A stretch of DNA of 64,000 nt from Dinoroseobacter sp049801095. Its GTDB lineage: Bacteria; Pseudomonadota; Alphaproteobacteria; Rhodobacterales; Rhodobacteraceae. A program made the position numbers and the translations under genes. Shown here piece after piece: positions 57,703 to 64,000 of this stretch. Below the pieces are notes generated by a model. It was not told the DNA's origin. It made no database searches and saw only the letters and a program-made list of their open reading frames with translations. The stretch lies in contig NZ_JBNAGH010000005.1 in the NCBI RefSeq assembly GCF_049801095.1, positions 1 through 64,000 of the forward strand, in the 5' to 3' direction. Every line of letters starts with the position of its first letter. Position 1 is the stretch's first letter.

Positions 57703-58425
57703 ATGAAAAACCTGCTGTCGACTGCCGCTTTGAGCCTGTGTCTCGCCCTGCCTGCCGGGGCTCAGGACCTGAGCGACGCGCGCATCAAGGAACTGGCGCT
57801 GGAAGCGATCCTGGAGAACCCGCAGATCGTCATGGATGCCGTGGCTATCCTGCGCGAGCGCGAGGCGGAGGCCCAGGCTGCCGCCGCCGCCGAGACCCTC
57901 TCCACCCAGCGCGACCTGCTGGAGCGGGACGAGAACGCACCGGTCCTCGGCAACCCGGATGGGGATGTCACGGTCATCGAGTTCTTTGACTATAACTGCC
58001 CCTATTGCCGCCGGGCCAAGCCCACGGTCGAAGGTCTGATCGCGGCGGATTCCGGCGTGCGCGTCGTGTTCCGCGAGTTCCCGATCCTCGGGGATAACAG
58101 CGTGCTTGCCTCACGCGCGGCCCTCGCCGCCCGGGAGCAGGGCAAGTATGAGGAATTCCACTGGGCGCTCATGGCGCTGTCGGGACGCATTGGCGAGGCG
58201 CAGATCATGAACGCAGCCGAAGAGGTCGGGCTCGATACGGATCAGCTGCGGGCGGATATGGAGTCGGACGCGGTGACCGCGCATATCGAGACGTCCATGG
58301 CGCTGGCACAGTCTCTTGGCATCACGGGGACGCCGTCTTTCGTGGTGGGCGAGACCATTCTGCCGGGGCTCGTGGATCAGGCGCGTCTCGAAGAGCTGGT
58401 CGATCAGCAGCGCTCGGACGGGTAA
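57703..58425 (+). CDS. DsbA-family periplasmic thiol oxidoreductase
   Basis: 240 residues. Signal peptide about 1-20 (ALPAGAQ cleavage), an N-terminal helical extension (LALEAILENPQIVMDAVAIL and a coiled segment), and a DsbA-like thioredoxin fold with C99-P-Y-C102 (DYNCPYCRRAKP) and cis-proline GTPSFVVG. The N-terminal helix layout matches the Com1/ScsC-type oligomerising DsbA proteins, which fits the ScsB-type reductase encoded nearby. It may be a disulfide isomerase kept reduced by that protein. Confidence 0.87.
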   Translation: MKNLLSTAALSLCLALPAGAQDLSDARIKELALEAILENPQIVMDAVAILREREAEAQAAAAAETLSTQRDLLERDENAPVLGNPDGDVTVIEFFDYNCPYCRRAKPTVEGLIAADSGVRVVFREFPILGDNSVLASRAALAAREQGKYEEFHWALMALSGRIGEAQIMNAAEEVGLDTDQLRADMESDAVTAHIETSMALAQSLGITGTPSFVVGETILPGLVDQARLEELVDQQRSDG

Positions 58426-58443
58426 CGCAGGGCTGGCCCGCGT

Positions 58444-58644
58444 CTAGCGGGCCACGTTCGCCGCAAACCCCAGCTGGTTCAGCACCGACAGAACCACGGC
58501 TTCGGACTCCTGGGTGCGTACCTCGATGATGCAATTGTCCGGATGGGTGTTGATCTCGGCATTCGGGTCGAGCTCGGTCAGGGCGTCCTGGATCGAGGAC
58601 ACGCGGCTGGACCGGTTGATATCTGGAACGGCAAACTTGGTCAT
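58444..58644 (-). CDS. Small HMA-like protein without metal-binding cysteines
   Basis: 66 residues from the ATG at 58644, with GGAGGAG eight bases upstream; a TTG start at 58659 would lie inside that ribosome binding site. The pattern KFAVPDI, a helix ending DALTELDP, AEINTHPDNCIIEVRT, and VLSVLNQLGFAA follows the copper-chaperone (CopZ/HMA) fold. In CopZ the loop after VPDM is CGHC; here it reads NRSSR, so no metal site remains. The one cysteine is in a strand. Function unknown; perhaps a protein-binding relic or partner of a metal transporter. Stands alone. Confidence 0.65.
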   Translation of the reverse strand: MTKFAVPDINRSSRVSSIQDALTELDPNAEINTHPDNCIIEVRTQESEAVVLSVLNQLGFAANVAR

Positions 58645-58871
58645 CTGGATCTCCTCCAACAGCGCGGGGCGCGGTCGTTTCGTTCGGTGACGCAGAGCCC
58701 CGTGGGGCTCAACCTCCAGTTCCTGGACGTATACCTAGCGTACCCCGTCGCATTCGCAACGATTTGTTAACGATTTGTGCGGAGTTGACACAGGCGCGGT
58801 GTCGAGACACCTCATGTGTTCACGGAGTGCCATGAGTTTGGGCGCTTTCTTTGCAAAATGGGGAGGATAGC

Positions 58872-60611
58872 TTGGGTCAAAGCGTTCAAGGGGATATCGG
58901 AGGCGCGTTGGGAATCACTCCGGTCGGGGGCATCAGCCATGTGCGCGGGGCTGCGGACCGCCCGCTTCTGGATGTGACGATCCCGGATTTGCTGCGCCAG
59001 ACAGCTGCCGCGCACCCGGATCAGACCGCCGCGATTTTCGCAGATCAGGACATCCACTGGAGCTATGCGGCGTTCGCGCGCAAGGTCGATGAGCTGGCCG
59101 GGGGCTTTGCCCGGCTCGGGCTCACGCGCGGCGACCGGGTTGGCATGTGGGCCCCGAATTGTGCGGAGTGGTTGCTGACGCAGTTTGCGACGGCGCGGCT
59201 GGGGCTGATCCTCGTGAACATCAATCCTGCCTATCGCACCCATGAGCTGCGCTATGCGCTGACCAAGACGGGCTGCAAGGCGCTGGTGCTTGCGCCGTCT
59301 TTCAAGACCTCGAACTACCTCGCAATGCTGTCGGAGCTCGCGCCGGAGTTGGCTGCGGCACCCCCCGGGCAACTTGCGGCGGCGGCTCTGCCGGATCTTC
59401 GTGCCGTGATCGTGACGGGCGCAGAGGCGCCTGCGGGGATGCTCGCCTTTGACGCGGTGCTGGAGAGCGGGGCCGACACCAATGCGGCGGAGCTGGATGC
59501 GCTGGCCCAAGGGCTCGATCCCCATGACGCGATCAACATCCAGTTCACCTCCGGCACCACGGGGATGCCGAAGGGTGCGACGCTCACCCACCACAACATC
59601 GTCAACAACGCGGCCTCGGTCACCGATGCGATCCGGCTCACCTCGGCGGATCGGCTTTGTATTCCGGTGCCGTTCTACCATTGCTTCGGCATGGTGATGG
59701 GGACCCTGGGCTGCGTGACCAAGGGCGCGACCATGGTGATCCCGGGCCCCGGCTTTGAGCCGCTGGTCACGCTCGAGGCGCTGTCGACCCATCGCTGCAC
59801 GGCGCTTTATGCGGTGCCGACCATGTTTGTCACCATGCTCGAGCATCCGGAATTCGCGCGCTTTGACCTCAGCACCATGCGAACCGGCATCATGGCGGGC
59901 GCGCCCTGTCCGATCGAGGTGATGCGGCAGGTCCAGTCGCAGATGCATATGAGCGAGGTGACCATCGCTTATGGCATGACCGAAACTTCGCCAGTGTCGT
60001 TCCAATCGGCCACCGATGACCCGGTGGAAAAACGTGTCACCTCCGTTGGGCGCATCCAGCCCCATGTGGAGGTCAAGATCGTCGGGGAGGATGGCGCGCC
60101 GGTCCCCGTTGGGGCGCAAGGGGAGCTGCTGACCCGGGGCTATTGCGTGATGAAAGGCTATTGGGAGGATCCCGAGCGGACCGCCGAGGCCATCGATGCC
60201 GAGGGCTGGATGCATACGGGCGACCTGGCCACGCTGGATGCGGAGGGGTTCTGCAAGATCACCGGGCGCGTGAAGGACATGATCGTGCGCGGCGGCGAGA
60301 ACATCTATCCGCGGGAGGTGGAGGAGTTTCTCTATACCCATCCGGATGTCAGCCAGGTTCAGGTTTTTGGCATTCCCGACGCGCGCTATGGCGAGCGCAG
60401 CTGCGCCTGGATCGTGGTGAAGCCCGGAAGCGCGCCCAGCGAGGACGATATCCTCGACTTCTGTCGCGAGCGGATTGCCCATTACAAGATCCCCTCCCTC
60501 GTCCGTTTCAAATCGGAACTGCCCATGACGGTGACCGGCAAGCCGCAGAAATTCGTCATGCGGGCGGAGATGGTGGAGGAGCTCGGCCTGCAGGAGATCG
60601 AAACCGCCTGA
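58872..60611 (+). CDS. Acyl-CoA synthetase (AMP-binding family)
   Basis: 579 residues if translation begins at the TTG at 58872, which has GGGAGG (58861-58866) five bases before it; the frame extends 21 bases further to another TTG at 58851 with no good site. Signature motifs: FTSGTTGMPKGATLTHHN for ATP binding, YGMTETSP, GWMHTGDLATLDAEGFCKITGRVKDMIVRGGENIYPREVEE, and the catalytic lysine in TVTGKPQKF. It should activate a medium- or long-chain fatty acid, or related acid, to its CoA ester. No operon partner. Confidence 0.9.
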   Translation: MGQSVQGDIGGALGITPVGGISHVRGAADRPLLDVTIPDLLRQTAAAHPDQTAAIFADQDIHWSYAAFARKVDELAGGFARLGLTRGDRVGMWAPNCAEWLLTQFATARLGLILVNINPAYRTHELRYALTKTGCKALVLAPSFKTSNYLAMLSELAPELAAAPPGQLAAAALPDLRAVIVTGAEAPAGMLAFDAVLESGADTNAAELDALAQGLDPHDAINIQFTSGTTGMPKGATLTHHNIVNNAASVTDAIRLTSADRLCIPVPFYHCFGMVMGTLGCVTKGATMVIPGPGFEPLVTLEALSTHRCTALYAVPTMFVTMLEHPEFARFDLSTMRTGIMAGAPCPIEVMRQVQSQMHMSEVTIAYGMTETSPVSFQSATDDPVEKRVTSVGRIQPHVEVKIVGEDGAPVPVGAQGELLTRGYCVMKGYWEDPERTAEAIDAEGWMHTGDLATLDAEGFCKITGRVKDMIVRGGENIYPREVEEFLYTHPDVSQVQVFGIPDARYGERSCAWIVVKPGSAPSEDDILDFCRERIAHYKIPSLVRFKSELPMTVTGKPQKFVMRAEMVEELGLQEIETA

Positions 60612-60923
60612 GGGGAGTGCGGGTTGCGTGGCAGGCGGGGGCCGGCTCCGTCCCTGTCGTGTTAAGGTAAAGAAACTGTGAGCAGCGCGGGGGTGCCTTA
60701 AGCTTCCATTAACGGAGATAATCCTAGGGTGCGGCATGTTTTGGCGCAGGCTGGCCCTGGGACGATTTGAGCGATAATCTGCTCCTCTGAGCGGGATAGT
60801 AACCTTAACGGAACGTAACGTTCCTGATGACAGAGATTTCGTTTGCCAGTACAGCACGCGCCCAATACAGCCGAAAAGATCAGTTATTAACCTCGTCGCA
60901 GGATGTGACCCGGAGCATTCATC
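60612..60923. promoter_or_regulatory. Intergenic region upstream of the protease, with palindrome
   Basis: 312 bases without a gene. It is AT-richer than its surroundings and contains GGAACG-TAA-CGTTCC (60810-60824), a 6-3-6 palindrome about 100 bases before the protease start, plus several TTAAC repeats (60662, 60708, 60805, 60890 areas). This fits a regulated promoter for the secreted protease. No RNA gene is recognised. Confidence 0.4.
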
Positions 60924-62252
60924 ATGTGTACCATTTGCCAAGCCATGAACCCCGACCGTGACCGGTTTACCTATCACGAGGCGCCCATGCTCGGCGCGTT
61001 CATGCGGGACAGTCTGGCGGCAGACCTTCCGGAGTACACGGTCGATCAGGTGGCGGATCAGCTCAAGAGCGGGTTCTTCAATCCCAACGAGACCTCCTGG
61101 GATCTGGATCCGGGCGAGGCGATCAATGTCGATATCTCGCGGCTGACCGACAAGGGGCAGTATTACGCCGAGCTCGCGCTCGACGCCTGGACGATGACCA
61201 CGGGGATCGAGTTCAACATCACCGAGCTTGATGTGGTGGCCTTCGGCTTTGCCGAGAGCGGGATCATTTTCGACGACACGGATTCCGGGGCCTACGCGCA
61301 GCCGATCACCAATAGCAGCGACGAGATCTACACGGCGAAGATCAACATCTCCCAGTCCTGGATCCGGGGCGATGCCGAGACGATCGATAACTACTCCTTC
61401 CAGACCTACATCCACGAGATCGGCCATGCGCTCGGTCTGGAACATGCGGGCAACTACAATGGCAATGCGAGCTACCCGCGGGATGCGCTCTATTCCAATG
61501 ACAGTTGGCAGATGTCGATCATGTCGTATTTCAGCCAGACCGAGAACACCTCGATCGATGCGAGCTTTGCCTATGTGGTAACGCCGATGATCGCGGATAT
61601 CCGCGCCATTCAGCAGCTCTACGGGGTCGATGGCGGTCTGCGTCTGGGCAACACGACTTACGGCGATAACTCAACTGCGGGCGGCTATTACGACGAGCTT
61701 ATGACCACCCGGAACCCGATCGCCTACACGATCATCGATGATGGCGGGTTGGACACGTTCAATTTCGCATCCGTGAGCGCGAACCAGAATATCGACCTGC
61801 GCCCCGGCGCGATCAGCGATGTGAACGGGCTCAAGGGCAATCTCATCATCTATTCCGACACGGTGATCGAGTTTGCGCGGGCGGGCTCGGGCAATGACAC
61901 GCTGACCGGCAATGCGGCGGACAACTACCTGCTGGGCGGGGACGGGTTTGACACGCTGATCGGCGGCGAGGGAGATGACATCCTCATGGGCGAGGGGGGC
62001 GTGGACGTACTCACCGGCGGCGCGGGGGCGGATGGGTTTGTCCTCTCCGGGACGGGCTCCGACGGGCTCGATGTGGTGACGGATTTCACCGATGGCGAAG
62101 ACCAGCTCTTCTTCGAGAACGCCAAGACCTTCAGCGATATCCTCGTGGTCGAGCGGGGCTTCGGCACAGTCGTCGGCTTTGGCGGGGATCGCGCGGTGCT
62201 CTTGGGGGTCGAGGCCGATCTGCTCGGCTCCGAGGACTTCGTCTTCATCTAA
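60924..62252 (+). CDS. Serralysin-type (M10B) zinc metalloprotease with RTX repeats
   Basis: 442 residues. The zinc-binding HEIGHALGLEH (164-174, ligands H164, H168, H174, catalytic E165) and the Met-turn SIMSY (198-202) define a metzincin. Residues about 321-371 are calcium-binding glycine/aspartate nonapeptides (GSGNDTLTG, GGDGFDTLIGGEGDDILMG, GGAGAD). There is no N-terminal signal; like serralysins it should leave by a type I secretion system through its C-terminal region. MCTICQA at the start recurs in roseobacterial relatives by my recollection. No secretion genes adjoin it. Confidence 0.9.
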   Translation: MCTICQAMNPDRDRFTYHEAPMLGAFMRDSLAADLPEYTVDQVADQLKSGFFNPNETSWDLDPGEAINVDISRLTDKGQYYAELALDAWTMTTGIEFNITELDVVAFGFAESGIIFDDTDSGAYAQPITNSSDEIYTAKINISQSWIRGDAETIDNYSFQTYIHEIGHALGLEHAGNYNGNASYPRDALYSNDSWQMSIMSYFSQTENTSIDASFAYVVTPMIADIRAIQQLYGVDGGLRLGNTTYGDNSTAGGYYDELMTTRNPIAYTIIDDGGLDTFNFASVSANQNIDLRPGAISDVNGLKGNLIIYSDTVIEFARAGSGNDTLTGNAADNYLLGGDGFDTLIGGEGDDILMGEGGVDVLTGGAGADGFVLSGTGSDGLDVVTDFTDGEDQLFFENAKTFSDILVVERGFGTVVGFGGDRAVLLGVEADLLGSEDFVFI

Positions 62253-62322
62253 CCCACTGCCGCGGGCACAGTTTTGACGCAGGTCCCTCGACAGGGGGCG
62301 CATCCCTGCTAGCTCCGCTCCT

Positions 62323-63090
62323 ATGACTGGCACTGAGACATCCTTGTCCCGTATTGGCTTGGCTTTGACCTATGGCGCGATCTGCCATGGAATTTTTGCG
62401 CTGGCGGGGCTCGCCATGCTGGTGGGCTTGTTCACCGGCATGCAATCCGGGTTCGGTGCAGTGCCGCAGCCCTATGCCTGGGTGGTGAACCTGCTGCTGC
62501 TGGCGCAGTTCCCTCTGGCCCATTCCGCGCTTCTGACACCGAAGGGGCGCAAGGCGCTGGCGCGTCTAGCTCCGGCGCCCCATGGGGTGACCTTGGCCAC
62601 GACGAGCTATGCCACGATTGCCTCTCTACAGCTTCTGGTGCTCTTCACGCTCTGGACCCCGTCGGGCGTTGTGCTCTGGCGGGCCGAAGGCGCGGCCTTC
62701 TGGACCCTGTGCCTGTGCTATGGGGGCAGTTGGCTTTTGCTGACCAAGGCCTCCTTCGATGCGGGGCCTTCGGTGCAATCCGGGGCGCTGGGCTGGATGG
62801 CACTTCTGCGCGGGCGGCGCCCGGTCTTTCCGGACATGCCGGAGCGCGGGCTCTTTCGCGTGGTACGTCAGCCGATCTATGTCGCCTTCGCCCTGACCCT
62901 GTGGTGTGTGCCGGTCTGGACACCGGACCAGCTGCTGGTGGCGAGCGTCTACACGGCCTATTGCATCACCGCGCCGCGCCTGAAGGAGCAGCGCTTTCTC
63001 AAGATCTATGGAGACCGGTTCCGGGCCTATAAGGCGCGGGTGCCTTATTGGATCCCCTTGCTCCAGAGGAGGAGGCAGAACGATGCCTGA
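62323..63090 (+). CDS. Isoprenylcysteine-methyltransferase-like membrane protein (MddA-like)
   Basis: 255 residues with about five to six membrane helices. The C-terminal block RQPIYVAFALTLWCVPVWTP and LKEQRFLKIYGDRFRAYKARVPYWIP is the SAM-binding region of the ICMT/NnrU-like superfamily, including methanethiol S-methyltransferase MddA. Methylation of a thiol or lipid-like acceptor is plausible; the substrate is not settled by sequence. It overlaps the start of the UbiG-like gene by eight bases, so the two are coupled. Confidence 0.75.
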   Translation: MTGTETSLSRIGLALTYGAICHGIFALAGLAMLVGLFTGMQSGFGAVPQPYAWVVNLLLLAQFPLAHSALLTPKGRKALARLAPAPHGVTLATTSYATIASLQLLVLFTLWTPSGVVLWRAEGAAFWTLCLCYGGSWLLLTKASFDAGPSVQSGALGWMALLRGRRPVFPDMPERGLFRVVRQPIYVAFALTLWCVPVWTPDQLLVASVYTAYCITAPRLKEQRFLKIYGDRFRAYKARVPYWIPLLQRRRQNDA

Positions 63091-63805
63091 TGGAACCGCG
63101 CCGCAGCGCAATGACCTGCAGATCTATGATGACCGCGCGGATCAGTGGTGGACCGATGAGGTGCGCTGGGTTCGGACGCTGAAGAACATGGTGCCGGGGC
63201 GACTGGCCTATTTCGACCGGTTCTTCGACTGGGAGGGGCAGGATGTGCTCGATCTTGGTTGCGCCGGTGGGTTCATGGCCGAGGCGCTCGCGCGGAAAGG
63301 CGCGCGCGTTACGGGGATCGATCCGGCGGCCAAGGCGATTGCCGCGGCGCAGGCCCATGCGGCGGCAGAGGGGCTCGAGATCCGCTATGATACCGGGGTC
63401 GGCGAAGCGTTGCCCTATGGGGATGCCAGCTTCGACGCGGTGGTCTGTGTCGACGTGCTGGAGCATGTCGAGGACCTGGCTCAAGTCGTCGCCGAGGTGT
63501 CCCGCGTGCTGCGTCCCGGAGGGATGTTCCTGTTCGATACGATCAACCGCAACCCGATCGCACGGCTCGCGGTGATCACCATGGCGGAGGATGTGCTCGG
63601 TCTGCTGCCCAAGGGCACCCATGATCCAGCGATGTTCATCAAGCCCGCCGAGCTGCGCCGGGCGCTGGACGGGGCCGGGTTCGCGGTGGGCGGCTTCACG
63701 GGGCTTGGCCCACGGGGCATGACCCGGCGCGGGGATTTCACCTTCGGCCGTCTGCCGGGTACGGCGATCATCTATATGGGCACCGCGCGCAAGCCTGCGG
63801 GCTGA
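63083..63805 (+). CDS. UbiG-like SAM-dependent O-methyltransferase
   Basis: 240 residues from the ATG at 63083, with AGGAGGAGG eight bases upstream (63067-63075). Motif I VLDLGCAGGFMAEALARKGARVTGIDP (about 52-78) and DAVVCVDVLEHVEDLAQVV (about 115-133), with VLRPGGMFLFDTINRN, are those of UbiG and close relatives. The start NDLQIYDDRADQWW also fits that group. It could be ubiquinone UbiG, but coupling to a membrane methyltransferase suggests a paralogue with another substrate. Confidence 0.75.
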   Translation: MPDGTAPQRNDLQIYDDRADQWWTDEVRWVRTLKNMVPGRLAYFDRFFDWEGQDVLDLGCAGGFMAEALARKGARVTGIDPAAKAIAAAQAHAAAEGLEIRYDTGVGEALPYGDASFDAVVCVDVLEHVEDLAQVVAEVSRVLRPGGMFLFDTINRNPIARLAVITMAEDVLGLLPKGTHDPAMFIKPAELRRALDGAGFAVGGFTGLGPRGMTRRGDFTFGRLPGTAIIYMGTARKPAG

Positions 63806-64000
63806 TCCTGTGGATCGCGCCTGCGCGACAAAACCCGCAGACTGCGGCGGATTGTGCCGAAAATGCCAAGCGTGCCGCATCGGGACAGAATCGAGAGCTC
63901 CATCGCCGCAGCCCGGATTCCCGTGCGTAGTATTGGGTAGGGGTCGTTATGGGGCTGCATCCGGCAGGTAATTTTGTTATTAACATCAGGCACCTAATTT
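63806..64000. other. End of window, no gene recognised
   Basis: About 195 bases after the UbiG-like gene. A short palindrome CCGCAG-A-CTGCGG (63835-63847) lies 30 bases past the stop and may be part of a terminator, though no T-run follows. The last 50 bases become AT-rich, possibly the promoter of a gene beyond the window. Confidence 0.4.

Noticed and set aside
58812..61445. 877-codon open frame on the minus strand
   Set aside because: Antisense to the acyl-CoA synthetase and protease genes, both with clear motifs; no ribosome binding site or known domain.
63772..63993. 73-codon minus-strand frame at the window end
   Set aside because: Overlaps the 3' end of the UbiG-like gene, has no good ribosome binding site and no recognisable family.

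Overview
This window looks like a chromosomal piece from a marine-type Rhodobacteraceae (Roseobacter group). The grounds are the alphaproteobacterial 16S sequence, the rrn order 16S-tRNA-Ile-tRNA-Ala-23S-5S-tRNA-fMet, high GC with tightly packed and often overlapping genes, a complete N-methylglutamate (methylamine) pathway, and a tsaD/hemD/mic60/hemY block next to gpsA and the ccm genes. I cannot name a genus or species from sequence alone.

Region by region: 1-6031 is one ribosomal RNA operon, starting inside its leader. 6312-12590 is an accessory block of lower GC beside tRNA-fMet. It holds a LysR regulator, a cytochrome P450, a 911-residue NRPS-like enzyme (adenylation, carrier protein and alpha/beta-hydrolase in one chain) and an amidohydrolase, with a divergent methyltransferase. 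13418-14983 is a winged-helix/TPR regulator. 15054-26278 is the N-methylglutamate pathway: gmaS and mgsCBA in one minus-strand operon, mgdABCD in another, with an XRE-cupin and a GlxA-type AraC regulator between them.

26386-32000 is a GntR regulator divergent from a plus-strand operon: AA_synth-family protein, alpha/beta hydrolase, flavin reductase with a degenerate Nudix-like tail, luciferase-like monooxygenase and aldehyde dehydrogenase. 32009-43363 is a compact ten-gene minus-strand operon meeting it tail to tail: an amidohydrolase, a ribose-type ABC importer, two IclR-related regulators (one carrying a sensor domain copied from the importer's own binding protein), an alpha/beta hydrolase, an FAH-family enzyme and a ketoglutarate-semialdehyde-type dehydrogenase. 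This implies catabolism of a sugar acid or related compound to 2-oxoglutarate.

43577-54615 is conserved housekeeping: hemY, mic60 and hemD on minus; tsaD, gpsA, a YciI protein, an EVE protein and ccmFGHI on plus. 54619-63805 holds a DsbD-type reductase, an L,D-transpeptidase, a DsbA-like oxidoreductase, a small HMA-like protein without metal cysteines, an acyl-CoA synthetase, a serralysin-type RTX protease, a membrane methyltransferase and a UbiG-like methyltransferase.

The most unusual items are the P450/NRPS-like/amidohydrolase cluster and the IclR-HTH/periplasmic-binding-protein fusion. All functions are inferred from recognised motifs and gene context; no database search was possible.
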